A DNA stretch of 64,000 bases from Homalodisca vitripennis (GCF_021130785.1 NC_060210.1:181648501-181712500); one strand, 5' to 3'. Counted from the stretch's first letter, positions 43,817 through 57,670 are shown. The notes: generated by a model not told the origin, from the sequence alone. Numbers and translations are program-made.

Positions 43817-46800
43817 CAGAAGTTGCTTTGAGTTTTGACCGCCAGCCTTCCCTGAAAACATGCTTAGGTTTATATAGAGTGCAGCAATCCAGTTAGACTG
43901 TGCTGAGGAAAATTATTTAATTTGCGCATGTTCTTGAAAGTTTTACTGAACGTGGTTTTTGAAGCAGATGGGCAAAACCCCCTCGTCTTTCAACACCTTT
44001 TGTCCTGGAATTTATCTTTACGTATGAGAGGCCTCTTGGTTTTGTTCCATATACTACTATCGTAGTGAATCGCGGAGTATAATAACCGTACAATTCGCAA
44101 ATATGATTAGACAGAACTTCACTAAATGTTTTTGGAATTTAGAAAAATAGAGCGTTAAATGGTTTTTGTGACGGACTGCTCACACTCAATATGTTTTTTA
44201 AAGACCTTCTATATTTAGGTGCAAGTAATGCATAGATTTGGGTAGCCTCCCTCAATCATCCAGAAAAAGTTAGACAGAGGACCGCCAGAAAAACGTAACA
44301 CAGGAAAGTGCAAAATATTATTGCTCAGAGTAATGATTCTGCATGTCCGTGAGCACAATATTCACCGTAGGGTTTGTGACCATGTAAACAAAGGGTTACT
44401 GTTGCAGTGGAAATGTGGTAAAAGATGTGATGATTGCAAACATCGCTCCAGGCGTGGTCCGTCCGACTCCTCCTCCCGTTCTCCTTCCCTTAAAAAAATT
44501 TTGTGGGTTCCCCTGTAATTCACAGTTTTATCCCTCTGCATGACTTTTTCTCCACCAAGCCACTATAACGAGCTCCTTATCTTCATTTTTATATTCTGGT
44601 AAAGCAGCGAAAGAAAATATTACATTCAGTCAAGCGAAATCCTTAGGAAAGAGGAATCATTGGTCAGATGGACAGTTGAAAGAAGCATTGCAACACCTAA
44701 ACAACTATAAATGGCATTTGATTAAGTATTCCTTCATAGATAGTGAACACCGTTAATTACGAAATAAAATTCTAGAGATAATATGTTCTAAATGAACAAC
44801 GATTACTTCTTTCTTATTTAATATTCTAAAATAGGTATTCCTGTAGCTCTTTTGCCTCAAATTTTTTATAAGCTACAGAATATTTCAGTTACAATTTACC
44901 TCTCAACATTGCAAATTACATATAGCGGTGAAAAGCAAAGAAAGTGTTAGAATATAAGATCAATAATGAAGTGCTATATGTAATATGAGGATTAATAATA
45001 TTTGGATCGTTTTAAGCTAAAATAAAGCTAAAAAGTGAAACGAGAAACATATCTTCCTTGAAAGTTGAATTTAGAAGTAGTTTGAACTGGAAAGATATAA
45101 TGTTTAAAGAAATTTAATTATGTATAGCCTACATTTTCTTGGCTTACAATAAAAGAGAGGAGAAAAATGCTTTGGAAAGAAGAGCCGTCCTTTTTTGGCT
45201 ACCTCGTAAGTATTATTAAAAATCTGCTTCCTCTTGTGGTGTCATATCTTATATCAATCCACGAGCAGCCTCGTTTATATTTATCTGTAAACGATGGCGT
45301 AGAACAATGTCTTATCAGTAGAGGGATTATAAGAATTATTATAACATAATTAAATCATCATCATAACCCAATGATCTTGATCGATGTAATACTAACAAAA
45401 TATTTTTATATAAACATATGAAAAAAGAACTTTTGCTATGTTGTTATACAGCCAAAAGAGAAACGCCGACCCAATTCCGAGGGCTCGTGTCTTCCCTCTT
45501 TTTTTCAATTGTCCAAACATAAAAGTTATAATGATCCTTTCATCGTTACCACAGTACATAAATTACTGTTGTACTATTTAGTTTAAACGAAATGTGTGTC
45601 AATGTCCATTTTTCTTTTGTGGCTTTCTCCTACCCTAGGTGCCCGGTTTTAGGAATATATTTTAGGTTTTGACGAACCTTCTCTTTGAATTATGGATTGT
45701 TTCATCGCTAACAAATGGTCCTGAAATTGGTTTTACTTTATTAAAAATGGCTTAACCTTATTATTAATAGGAAACTTGGCTACTAAAGGAAAGAAGGTAG
45801 ATACAAGTCCTCGAAACGACGGCAGTGTTTCTGTTGTAAATACATGACAATAACAAATTTTATCTATAACATTATTATTCTGCAATCCTTTCAAATAATA
45901 CCTCATCAATAATGAACAATATTATTTTTGTGGAACTATGAACGAAGAAGACTGTTCAGAAAACGCTCTAGAGATTTTAATTTCTTTCTATTTAATTTGC
46001 ATTTAAAATCATCTCAGAATTGTCTTAAACTTATAATGGCAAATGACATGGTCGCAAAGACCTGTGATATATTAAACATTTAAATAACTCATACTATTGA
46101 TTTTTTTATTTATCAGTTTAAATAAAAAAAATATATATATATTTAAATAAATAATTATAAAAAAATTGCTTACTTTAAACATTAAGGACGAAGTTGCACT
46201 TTACCGAGCGGCACAGGAAGTGAGAGAGGATGCAGACGTCACCTCATCTCGCACGAGTGCGTGTGTTGGCACATACACTGCATTATTACCACGATTTAAA
46301 GACCGGCACCGAACCGGCATATGAATCATTATTGGTGCCATCAATGAATTGTTATACAATAATTGATATACGGCACATGGCCTGATTAACACGAATATGA
46401 TCGGAGACTTCCACAAGTGGTATACTAAAGATCGCGATTACTATATTTATGTATAGGACTATCTGAATAATTATTCTTCAGTTACTTACAATTTAGTAAA
46501 CCTTACATATGGTATTATAAAACTGAGTTACTAAGTTTTCAACTAACCACTTGTAATTGTACGAAAAACTAAAACAATAATTATTGAAAAACAATTTAAT
46601 CGAAATTTCTTCTACCAAAAATGCAATGGGTGAGTTGGTAAAAACTTTTCTTTATACCAAACATAAGGAAAAGTTAAGAAACATATGGCCAAATTAAGGA
46701 AATAAATTCCCTCAATTTGAAACTCTGTCTCGTTTTTATAAGCAAAGTATATTAAATTGAATTAATGAACTACTGCTAGGATTATACAAAATATTAATAA

Positions 46801-48052
46801 CAGTACATAAATCATAAATGTTTTAAAAACCAAATTTAAGATTAGTGTAAAAAGATTTAAAATAAAAATTTACTTTTTAATTGAATCAATCTTTCCTAAC
46901 TATATATTAAAGTTTAACTTTTATGTATATTTAGACTGTAATTTTTAACCTTATTGTAAGGATTAATAGAATCTGAAAGCCGATTTAACGAGTGGATGAT
47001 GACTAAATACTAAATACGAGGTGTCAATCATCGCTGATCATCCGGAACTGATGTAGTAGAGATCACCTCCTGGAGGGCTTTTTGATGGAACTGATGGCTC
47101 CTATCGCCTGCTCGTCCATCTAACAGTGGTGGTGGGGAGGAGGGGGCTACTCGCCTTGCTGACTCCATTAATTGAACTTGTGTCGCAGTAATAGCGATAA
47201 TTGTTATTACAGACCATAGATAAGATACAGCTTAATATGTCCACGGGCAGTAGTCGCTTCAAATGGCTCTTCTTGCATTGTAACTAAATGTGAGCGTGTG
47301 CGCCCCAACACGTACTTCAGGTGAGCCTGAAACTGTCTGTCTCGCTTTATTATGTTGTACAAATGGACTCGGTATTGTATTAGAACTATATCGATATCTA
47401 TTATGTCATTTATAGGTGAATATCAAAAGCTCCGACAGTACCGCTCACTGGTACATTACCATCGTTCCGACTCATTTTGTAATTAGACTGTGATTTTACG
47501 TCCATTGGCGAGTTTTGACGTTATTTTTATTTCAAAAATCCGATGACTATAATATTAGCAATTAGGGATTGCAGCTAGGCCCAGCTAGGTTCACATTCCC
47601 ACACATACAGACCTCACACACAAGTACAGGAATTATGACCGATTGTATTTCCGCTCTGATAGTCACCTAGCGCATTGTATTCAAATTTAAACCAAACAAC
47701 GAAGAGTACATTTAAATTGTCTCAGAATATTACTTAATCATGAGTCATATGTTACTGACAGTGCCACTAAATGGCTAATGGGACAGAAATCGGCATGTGC
47801 CGGGCTGGCCACGACCCCTAACCCTCTGCGCTTGTGAGAGTGGGCGAACATGCGTGCCAGGCGACTATCACTTCAATCGCAATGACAAATTGCTAATACT
47901 ATAGGACTTCATTTATATCTTACAGTGTATATAAGAAATTTGTTTTTTACTTACAATTACTATACTATTAATATTCCAAACAAATGTTCAAGCTTTGTGT
48001 TGATTATAATTATAGTGCTTATTCTGCTAAACAGGCAATAATAAAGACAAAT
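43817..48052. other. Gene-free stretch, nothing recognised
   Basis: A small Cys-containing frame at about 44321-44518 (CDHVNKGLLLQWKCGKRCDD) is the only protein-like text and has no supported identity. GC-richer patches occur near 46200-46320, 47030-47170 and 47770-47880. No transposon ends or RNA genes were recognised. Confidence 0.5.
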
Positions 48053-49195
48053 CACCTCGCGTCTGACGTCAGCAGCACCGAAATGGCGCCTAAACTAAAC
48101 ACATAGCTGTGAATGTGCAAAGTGCTGTAGTAACGCATTCTACTCCGGTAGTACAAATCACCTCGCGTCTGTCTGCAGCACCGAAACGGCGCCTAAACTA
48201 AACCACATAGCTGTGAATGTGCAAAGTGCTGTAGTGACGCATTCTACTCCGGTAGTACAAATCACCTCGCGTCTGTCTGCAGCACCGAAATGGCGCTTAA
48301 ACTAAACCACATAGCTGTGAATGTGCAAAGTGCTGTAGTGACGCATTCTACTCCGGTAGTACAAATCACCTCGCGTCTGTCTGCAGCACCGAAATGGCGC
48401 CTAAACTAAACCACATAGCTGTGAATGTGCAAAATGCTGTGTAGTGACGCATTCTACTCCGTGTAGTACAAATCACCTCGCGTCTGTCTGCAGCACCGAA
48501 ATGGTGCCTAAACTAAACCACATAGCTGTGAATGTGCAAAGTACTGTAGTGACGCATTCTACTCCGGTAGTACAAATTATCTCGCGTCTGACGTCTGCAG
48601 ATAACCGCTTATCTGTGAATGTGAGGAAGTTCTGTAGTGGCGCAATATACTCCGGTAGTACAAATTATCTCGCGTCTGACGTCTGCAGATAACCGCTTAG
48701 CTGTGAATGTGAGAAGTTCTGTAGTGGCGCAATATACTCCGGTAGTACAAATTATCTCGCGTCTGACGTCTGCAGATAACCGCTTAGCTGTGAATGTGAG
48801 AAGTTCTGTAGTGGCGCAATATACTCCGGTAGTACAAATTATCTCGCGTCTGACGTCTGCAGATAACCGCTTAGCTGTGAATGTGAGAAGTTCTGTAGGT
48901 GGCGCAATATACTCCGGTAGTACAAATTATCTCGCGTCTGACGTCTGCAGATAACCGCTTAGCTGTGAATGTGAGAAGTTCTGTAGTGGCGCAATATACT
49001 CCGGTAGTACAAATTAATCTCGCGTCTGACGTCTGCAGATAACCGCTTAGCTGTGAATGTGAGAATTCTGTAGTGACGCAATATACTCCGGTAGTACAAA
49101 TTATCTCGCGTCTGATGTCTGCAGATAACCGCTTAGCTGTGAATGTGAGAAGTTCTGTAGTGGCGCAATATACTCCGGTAGTACAAATCACCTGG
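48053..49195. repeat. Satellite array of two related unit types (about 104 bp and 87 bp)
   Basis: Five A-type units start at 48053, 48159, 48263, 48367 and 48474 (CACCTCGCGTCTGTCTGCAG, then CACCGAAATGG). From 48577 seven B-type units follow, at 48577, 48665, 48752, 48839, 48927, 49014 and 49100 (TTATCTCGCGTCTGACGTCT, then GCAGATAACCGC). The array closes at 49189 with CACCTGG, an A-type junction. Both types share the segment TAGCTGTGAATGTG and the end ACTCCGGTAGTACAAAT. The 87-bp period is a multiple of three, so long open frames arise on both strands without being genes. Confidence 0.95.
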
Positions 49196-51779
49196 TGCCA
49201 AACATAGTGTACTTGTTATTTATTATACGTACATTATTTCAAATAGTGCTAACATTTAATACCGCGGCATTTTGTATGTAGCAATTTTGCCTCACTAATC
49301 CGAGGGACATTGCATGTAAACATAACACGACTAGGAATAATATAAGTAAACAAAAAGTTTGTTCTAGCCCTATAATGTTAAGCTGTTTTTCCACACCATC
49401 ACCATGCATGCAACGGGGCCATAAATTACGATGACTGAGAACGCTTGGACCAGCTGATAGTTACAATATTATTGTCCATCAGCAAAAGTTTTGTAACATG
49501 TTTTGCGGTTCTGTTAAAAACTCCAAAGATTTTTTTAGCTTTGGGGTCTAATAATATAACTTGGGTTTTTTTAATTTGTGTTACATGTAGCACTGCTAGC
49601 AATATAAGATAAGACCAATCTTGTCATATAGTTAGCAGTGAAGATACATTTATGTTTTGGTTTCAAATGTAAGAACATCTTCAACTTACATAACGTAACT
49701 TACATCGGTGTCAGCTTCGACATATTAAAGTCCGTTTTTAAGCTTTTTCCGTCTTTTATGAAACTCCATGACAAGGTATGCTTGTTTTATTGTTAGTCAT
49801 TACCAGTCAAAGACACCACAATTAAAAAATAAATTAATACAGCAGAGGGCACTAATTTTTGTATTGTGTGAGCGTGCGCGCGTATGTTTTACTAAGAAAA
49901 CGTTGACAGTTAATTTGGTCAAATACTTTTAATTTGGAGTAAAATGTGTTTGGTTACTTTCAAATTAACAAAAGTTGATAAAATAGGTATTTACTTTTTG
50001 CCTAGTGTACACCAAATTTTAAAGCGTTCGTCAAAAAATTTAATTTTGCTTCATATTTCATAACACTGTATATTTATTAAAAAAAACAAACAAAGTTTTC
50101 TTACTACGATAGTAAATACATAACCTATTAACGTCATATAACACGACGATTATGAGGTAATCATTATAATAATGCCTTGTCAAAGAGATAAGCGTCGCAG
50201 AATATACAGTATGCGTGTGTGACCAGGAGTAATAACATCATGCTCAGTTTTAAGCGTTTGCTGAAGATGCACGGCCTACTGTAACGTATACTGCCATTGG
50301 CACTCGCCACTGCCATAGCCACGCACTGCTCGTAATCGTGATACAGGTAGGCTGATGTCCACCACTGTGCCCCCCTTTGACACTGACGATCCGGCCAGCT
50401 GCTCACGTGTCTTGTACTTGCTGTTGCAATTTTACCTCATTTTTGAGCTACGAAGGCAAAAGTCAGAGTCCGATGTTGGACAAAATAAAACGGGATTGTT
50501 TATTTTTAAAATTGCAGCAAAGATGCAAGTTAATGTTTACGTTCGCAAAGATTTACTACATTTTATAATTCATGCAAAATGTTATGTAATAGTGTTTACT
50601 GGTAATGTTTTCTCTACCCGAGTAAACTTGTATTTCTCTACAGCCTAGTGTGAACAAATGCGCTCCTTAAATTAGGAGCGATGTACGAGAGTTTATTTCG
50701 AACAAACTCTGATGGAGTCTTAATCAGAATCATGACTAAACCGTTAGATTAGCCTGTTTGAATGAATAGACTGATTGTACACGTCTTATTGAACAGCAAA
50801 ACTTAAATACGGGGTGTTTGTAACTCCATGCAAAACCTCTTAAGAGCGTTTTCTAGAGAGAAAAAACTTTCTTTCCTTATGAAAAATTGGCCGCAAATGC
50901 CGCGTGTTTCCGACTTATAAAAACTAATTATTATACGAGGCCAGTATTGAAACCACATTTTTTTAAGCAAAACTAATTTATTAAAACATCTTTTGCAAAT
51001 GTATGAGGAAAATAATACTTTGGCCATATCTTCGTGGGGAGAAACGTCACTTTAAAATGAGAAAAATTCAAACACGTATTTTATTTAAGCAGTTGCAATG
51101 TTTAGTTTTTTGGAGAATATCGAATTTATGGTTGAAAGCCCTACTCGGCGGACTGTCGAAACTCTGAGAGCCACGGAAACGCAATGTTTTATAAAACCCC
51201 AATATTCTTCATAATTCATTTACCAGTTCTTACAAAAGCTCACATAACAAATTGTGTAATATTTCATTTACTGGTTTAGTTGCATTAAAGAAATTAACTC
51301 GGTATTAACGTTGAGCAGCTTCGGAAAAATCCTTTGCTGACGGCTTAATTCTACGTACGGGAAAAGCATTATTTTTATTTCTTAGAACATGTTTCCATGA
51401 GGTTTTACATAAGTTCAGTAACATCCTGTAAATAGAGGGTCACAAAGGTCATTTGTTTGCCATGCTAGGATCAACTTGGCACTGGATCAGCTTGGATCAC
51501 GGATCAAGGCTATCTTTTCCCTATACGGAGTACACGGAAGCACGTGTTCTGATATAACCCTGAACTGAGAGAATGAGACAGTAGATTTAGCACTATGTAT
51601 TATTTATCACTGTCTTTTATTGTATCTTACCAATCAAAAGACCCCCATTGTATGTTTATTCTCTAAAAATGTCTATAAAATATTATCCGATCTTTATATA
51701 TGCGTATTCTAGTCACGCATTTGAGTTTTTCTATAAACGTTAAGTTCTTTCTTGTCTTCATCATCCATATACCACCTCA
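49196..51779. other. Gene-free stretch, nothing recognised
   Basis: Only chance frames. A short hairpin CGCTCCT...AGGAGCG is near 50661-50680. No repeat or RNA gene was identified. Confidence 0.5.
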
Positions 51780-52460
51780 ATAGCTCTAAGAGTGGTTACT
51801 ATGTAGGCAGAAAAGTATTTAGCTAAAACTCCCAAAAGGTATGAATTATTTAGATAAAAAGGGTCATTAGATACGTAATATGGGTTTTTGGGCAGGAAGC
51901 TCAATAGTCACATAAGTAATATTTAGTTAAGACAGTTCTTAACGTAGTTATTCTTTACGTAGATATTATTTAGATAGCAAGGTTTCTAGCATACGTATTG
52001 TATCTCACTGTACGTTGGAATGTCCATTACGTGAGTGTCCGTTGGCGTAGGTAGCCTGTTAGTGTAGGCAAGTAGAGCAACTGAACAATGAAGGGATTGT
52101 TTAGGTGGGAAGATCCAAAACGAAGGTCTTACTTAGATCGATTACGTAGGTACTATGTTTGCAGAAGTCTGTTAATTTTTATATATGATTAAGCATTACT
52201 TTGCAACAGTTAGGAACGAAGGTGCATTATATACTGTAGGTCGTAATATATAAGGAGATGGGTCTATTACATAGTCATTATTTAAGTAGGGTGGATCGAT
52301 TACGGAGGCATTATTTAGGCAGGAAGTTCCATATACAGATATTATGTAGAAAAGAAGATCCGTTAAGTAGTAATTATGTATTTAGGATGATCGGTTAAGT
52401 AGATGTTTTTAGGTAGGGATGCCTATAACGTATGTACGAGCATTACGTAGATTTTGAATT
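51780..52460. repeat. Degenerate minisatellite, units about 30-45 bp
   Basis: Irregular repeats of phrases such as GGTCYATTACGTAG, GTATTATTTAGGTAGG and AAGATCCRTTAAGTAG fill about 680 bp. Examples are ATTACGTAGGTACTATGTTT (about 52140), GGATCGATTACGGAGGCATT (about 52290), TATTTAGGCAGGAAGTTCC (about 52310) and ATCCGTTAAGTAGTAATTAT (about 52360). The units are too diverged to count exactly, about 15. Confidence 0.65.
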
Positions 52461-53250
52461 ATGTAGCCAGTTCAGATTTAATTAATCAAACAGTAGTCAT
52501 ACAACAGACATTTTTCTGCAAAATGCAAGTGAACACCCTAGTTCTTTAAAGGGCTCATCAGACATGTGTAACAATTCGTTTCTATGTGATCTGCATATAA
52601 GTTAACGATAATCTTACACACGCTTATTGAACATTCAGAGTTAAGTAGAAATAACATTCTCCTAGAGAAAGCAACGATTCTTACACTCTAAATCGTTTTA
52701 TTCAATCATCCACGTTCTGACTTTTACTACCACAACTATTTTCAATTGATAATTAATGTTTATATTTGCCATTCACTCCGATTTTTATTAAGATTTCTGG
52801 ATTTCAATATTTTTAGGTCCAAGACCATAATAAAGGAGTGTGAAGATTATTCTAATATTTACCGCGGCTTTTAACCAATTCGTTGAGCAGTTGATAATTA
52901 ATCTACTCATTTAGGACCTCATCTTTGAGGTAGAGGTCTCTTAAAAATGATTACATATAACAAATCAATTTAAATAGATTAGGTTTTTTCATTTCGTTAT
53001 ATAATGTTTTTAAATATAAACACAATTAATTTATTGTTAGGCATTAAAATAGTTTTAAATTTTAGTTATAACTTGCTTGGTTATAACTCAAATATACGTA
53101 CATTTTAAATAAAATACGTTATCATTATAAAGTAATCAATATTTTAAAGCGTGTGTGGGATTCGTAATGATCAGTAGAACAATAAATCAAAAGTCAAACT
53201 CGTAGCTGCCTCTTTATAGCACACTCTTTATTTTACTTAATACTAATTAC
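52461..53250. other. Gene-free stretch, nothing recognised
   Basis: A+T-rich DNA without a supported frame. Confidence 0.5.
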
Positions 53251-53640
53251 TAGTATTACGCAACAGCTGATAAAATATCGTTAACTTCCCCTGTTTCCTC
53301 GGAATGTCTTAAGTGGGCTCCCCACCATCAATGAATTGCACTACGAGTTTTAATTATTGAGCCGGTTGTTTTTGCGACAAACGCTCCCCCTTTCAATTAT
53401 TCTGCAGCGATAAACAACAATGGGCTCGGCTGAAGGGCTCCGACCACAGAAATTCCGAACAATAAGTGCGGAAGCAATAAATTAAGACTCATATATCTCG
53501 CCTTGCAGAGCGCCCCGTCCTAGACAGTTAGTTGATGGAAGTTAATTGCATGGCATTTATTCTGCCCGAAGGAAAACGCTTTAGCATTTCACAAAATAAT
53601 TGATAAATAATGGTTGCTGCTGATAAATTCCTATTCAGTT
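53251..53640. promoter_or_regulatory. Candidate conserved non-coding or enhancer-like block
   Basis: By eye this block is more complex and less A+T-rich than its flanks. It is dense in homeodomain-type sites (TTAATTAT, CAATAAATTAAG, TTAATTGCATGG) and other non-repetitive motifs such as CCGGTTGTTTTTGCGAC. No reading frame spans it. This is an inference from texture only. Confidence 0.2.
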
Positions 53641-56600
53641 GGCTAAATGTCACAAACATTACTTCTGTTAGACAAAAACTTACTATTAACTAGAACTTCA
53701 ATAATGCATTATTTATGTTAGTTCTTAATAGGATAGAAAAACTTCCGAACGTGTTTACATGGAAAATTCGGAAACGATTTACATATGTGTAAACTCAACA
53801 TGAATAATAAAAAGGGTTTTATTTATAGTTTAGAGTTTGCATTTACAAGCTCGTCCATCGGATGAAATGTCAAATTTTAAAAGTTTGCACTACAGAAAAC
53901 CATAACTATTTTAAATGTTATTTGCAGTCCACAGGTCTGCAATACTATCTGCTTGGTGTATTATTATCATATGCAATTTCATATGACAATTGAGGTGTTT
54001 TTTATAACAGCTCATAAGAGGCTTTTTGTGTTGAGTTTCTTTAAGAATCCATCTACAAACATTTATTTGCATACGGATCTTCCAGCCCAATCATAATTGC
54101 TCATTTTAATAAATTAGTGAGTTACTGCACAGGATTTGTTCGTACAGCTGTTTCTTGATTGTCTCTTGAGGCTTTTAGTTCATAACATTTTGGATATTTA
54201 ACGTCCAAACTTATGATACTCTTATAGGAAACATACTATGACTTTTTCTGCTGGACAACCAATGTTAGTTCTTACCAATATAACTATGTATAATAAATAG
54301 GAAGAGCCTTATTATCCGCCATTAAGAAAACTGGGACTGATTTTTTATTTACCAGAAAGAAAAACCCGTTTCCTGAGCGTCTCCCCTGATCGATAAAATG
54401 CGAAGAATAACTCCACAAGAGGCTGGAACCATTCATATATTGAAGCGTGGCCACCCCTGCATTAAGGCACTTTTGGTTTATTTTACAATGTTAATTGACT
54501 TATTTTTTTTAAAACGCAGTTTAAGTGTAAGAAAGGGCTATTTGGCCCTAACTTTGGCTATTAAAAAAAAATTATGGTTGCCTGTAAAGTCGGTTTTACG
54601 GGCGAAGATTTTACGTTGACAACGTCTTTTTCTCGGTAGAATATTTATTGATATGAATATTATTAAATTGCACAATAGGAACAAGGAATTGAAATGAAAA
54701 TACGAATTGCACAAATTTTTAACTATAGAAATATATTTTGTTTACTAAAACATTGTACATAATTTGAAATTAATTAAAATTTGTTATTGTAAATGGTAAA
54801 GTTGAATAAAACATTTACTAAAATTGGAATTTGAAATTCTTGCTAAACACAGTTAAATTCTAACTCCGCGCGTGGTGATTGGTCGGTTTAGTTCGTTTGT
54901 TTGGTCGCACTGTTATGACAGGTTTAAAGGTTATAATTTGTTATTTTAAATGTTTGACTAGCAATACGCGCTGTTTCTTCTCAATCGACTGAATTACGAT
55001 TGATTGCAGAGTGATTTAAACTAATCATTTGTCAATAGTATGACATAACCTATAAACTCAGTTTCTCAACTTTTGTGTCAATCTAACAATTAATCAATCA
55101 ATCATAGTTTACGATAATGAAATATCAGTGTACAATTATTTACCTTTATTGTTGTAGTTGTTGTAAATGACGAATCTAAGCACTCCACATTTTCACGAAT
55201 AAACATAGTTATCTGCTTTATCCCGTGCGGCGGACCCACAGTTACTCTGCTTTATCCCGTGCGGATCCCGTGCGGCGGACCCACTGGACGGGCATCGTAA
55301 CGTTAACCGGGCGTTACACTGTTTTCATGAGGTGACTCCGAGCCGTAACCTAATTTAAGACGTTGTCACGTCAATAAAGATTCTTTAAAATTTTCATGTC
55401 ATGCATCACAATTGATGTCAAAATTACTCTGGAGAAGTTAACAACCATTGAAGTACAGTATATAAATTACTGTCTATCAATAATCGCAGCCAAGTGACAA
55501 ATTTGATCTTAAATTAGGTGGGAGAAGGGCGTAGTCTAGAAACATGCTTATAATTCAAGATTTACATATTATGCTTAGTTTGAAACACTAGAATATTGAC
55601 ATTCTTAAATATCAAACTAAAATAAAATTATAGTTTTTTACCCAAAAATAATCTTTTTCGATTTACACGTTTTTCCACATTAAGCGTTTAATATTTTAGG
55701 TCACTAATTTATAAAACCCAGGAGTTATTATAACGATATTTTAGTCCTTAAAGCTGACGGAAAATTCCTCAAGAAAAGAATCAATACCCTCACCAAGCCT
55801 CACTAATTTTGGTGGCGGTCGAAATGGAAGTGAATCGGAAGGGATACAGATTATTCAGTAACAATCATATATTAATTTTTATAGTATATATTGTTGTCAT
55901 TTATTACTGTTTTTCTCATACTATAATTTTTAAAGCCTATTGTTTAATTGTAAAATTAACAAAAATTAATAAAAATAATCACCATTAGTCAAACAAATAA
56001 TAGTCGCTGTTATGAACTAAATATCCAATCTTCTTCCTGATGATGGACTTTGATTTAACTTAATTTCCTTTTCGGATGTTTGCTTTAATTGTATCAAGCT
56101 AAAAAAATATAATTTCACTTTTTAAGTATATATTGTTATATTTAGACCTCTATCAAAACTAGCGCGGTTGGCTATTCAATTCGTTCTTAGGGGAGATTCT
56201 TTTATAAATTTTACGATCGTCTAGGTAGAGTGTTATACGATGTAAATTAAATCTCAGCTCCGAATTAGTATGAAACCATTAAATTATGATTGAATGAAAC
56301 TGCAGCAAATTTTTAGTAGAGCCTTGTTTTAAAAAAGATACTGCATGTTTAAGGGCTATTATTCAGTAACTGTACATTATTGTATATTTATTACGAATTG
56401 ATTGTAAACTGAATGTATCTCTGCTGAATCATGTAGTTACTATGCATACTGATCACATACATGTAAATTACCATGTCAGTATAACGCTAATTAAAACTAC
56501 TAAACTTAATTAAAAAATAAATTAAAAAAGTAGGACTAGATACAAGTGAGTTGCGAGGAGGTGTTTAAATGTTTTCAGCGTGCGCTACAGCGCAGCACAC

Positions 56601-57229
56601 TCAAGTTACAGCGCTATGAAAGCAATAATGTAATAAAGCCCCTTTCAAAGGAAAACTCTGTTTTATTCCTGGTGGCGTTTTGCCTCTACTCCTCTTGCAT
56701 ATTTTAGTGAATACCAAACCACGCCCCGTCCACTGTATTTTTAAACTAGTTTTTCAGTACGGGACCTTTTATATATTAAATATTACTCGTACTATTATAA
56801 CTGAATGTAGCTGCAGTTCTATATAGGTACCTACTTTTTTGTCAACACTGTTTTATTTCTTCTCAGCTTCTGACAAACCATACATTAACAAATTTCAATC
56901 TGATGATGTATTAGGAAGTATACAATTAAATTATTGTTTAAAAATAAATGTTTGAAAACATAAGGTGCTGGGACAACTGAATCTGTTGGATTTGAATGGT
57001 TCGTAACATTTAACAGCTCTGTTTATCAAAACCTTACGTTATTTTTGAATACTGAATACGGTTTTTAAATTTCATCGTTTTATTGTCCCAGACAATGTTT
57101 CATATTCAGTTATAAATGACTAACTAATTTCCAAGTTTTGTACATTAATACCAAAATTATCAAGAGAATTTTACTTTTTAATCTTTGATATTATGGCGGT
57201 ACAAATGATTTTGGGTTCTGACATTTTTA
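53641..57229. other. Gene-free stretch with scattered repeat-like pieces
   Basis: Around 54570-54630 and 54860-55330 the texture is transposon-like: GCCTGTAAAGTCGGTTTTAC, and a local direct duplication of TCTGCTTTATCCCGTGCGG at 55212 and 55246 with CGTGCGGCGGACCCAC also twice. About 56575-56620 has CAGCGYGCTACAGCGC-type phrases. No element boundaries or genes were established. Confidence 0.4.
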
Positions 57230-57490
57230 TGTAAAATTCATAACAGTAGAACGGGCGCCCACTTTGGCCGTAACATGGGCTCTTATGGAGTTATTCTGGA
57301 CCAATGAGAAAGCAGCAATGGCGGCTAGGCCACGCCCCCTGCCCCCCTCCCCTCCCCCCTCCCACACCCCCCGCCCCCTCCTAGACCCCCTGCGACGACC
57401 CCCCAGCCAATGGGAGAGCAGCAAGCCCCCCACCTTACGAGAGCGATGGCGGACGAGCGATGGCGGACGGTTTTCATGGCGGATGAACAA
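57230..57490. promoter_or_regulatory. GC-rich, CCAAT- and GC-box-bearing block
   Basis: A C-rich stretch (CCACGCCCCCTGCCCCCCTC and further C runs) with two CCAAT boxes in similar context (GACCAATGAGAAAGC near 57300, AGCCAATGGGAGAGC near 57415), a CACGCCCC GC box, and the tandem GCGATGGCGGACGA/GCGATGGCGGACGG. It looks like a CpG-island-type promoter, but no downstream gene is supported. Confidence 0.35.
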
Positions 57491-57498
57491 AAATTTGT

Positions 57499-57575
57499 GT
57501 CTCCGGCGGCCGGTATCCGAACCCGGACCCCTACGAATGCGAGACTGTCGCGCTGACCACTGGACCACGGAGACG
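57499..57575 (-). repeat. tRNA-like sequence (Val-like pattern), probably pseudogene or SINE head
   Basis: On the minus strand the ends GTCTCCG and CGGAGAC pair as a 7-bp acceptor stem. An A-box TGGTCCAGTGGTCAG and a B-box-like GGGTTCGGATACC are in place. The anticodon stem does not pair, and the T loop has one base too many. So it has the internal promoter of a tRNA but is not a believable functional tRNA. Confidence 0.5.
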
Positions 57576-57670
57576 AGTTGTGCGTGGCGGCGCGATATGG
57601 CTGTACGTGCGGCGCGGGGCGCCCGGCGATCAACGGGTTTTTATCCATATCAGCTGTAGTTTCTTAGCTT

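Noticed and set aside
43654..43896. Proline-rich protein
   Set aside because: The proline run is only the translation of the (C15A)6 tract joined to a LINE remnant.
48444..49191. Repeat proteins with 29-residue units on either strand
   Set aside because: The frames exist only because the satellite period (87 bp) is a multiple of three. Both strands are open and units with 1-2 bp indels break them.
48053..49195. CRISPR-like array
   Set aside because: Units are adjacent and homologous over their full length, with no variable spacers, and this is a eukaryotic genome.
50164..50648. Overlapping frames of 80-97 codons
   Set aside because: They overlap on both strands, have no recognisable domain, and lie in a region without splice or promoter signals.
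54398..54619. 73-codon basic protein
   Set aside because: Low-complexity, in transposon-like sequence, with no relative that I recognise.
57227..57659. GC-rich overlapping frames on both strands
   Set aside because: High GC removes stop codons; the predicted peptides are low-complexity Arg/Gly/Pro and overlap the tRNA-like sequence.
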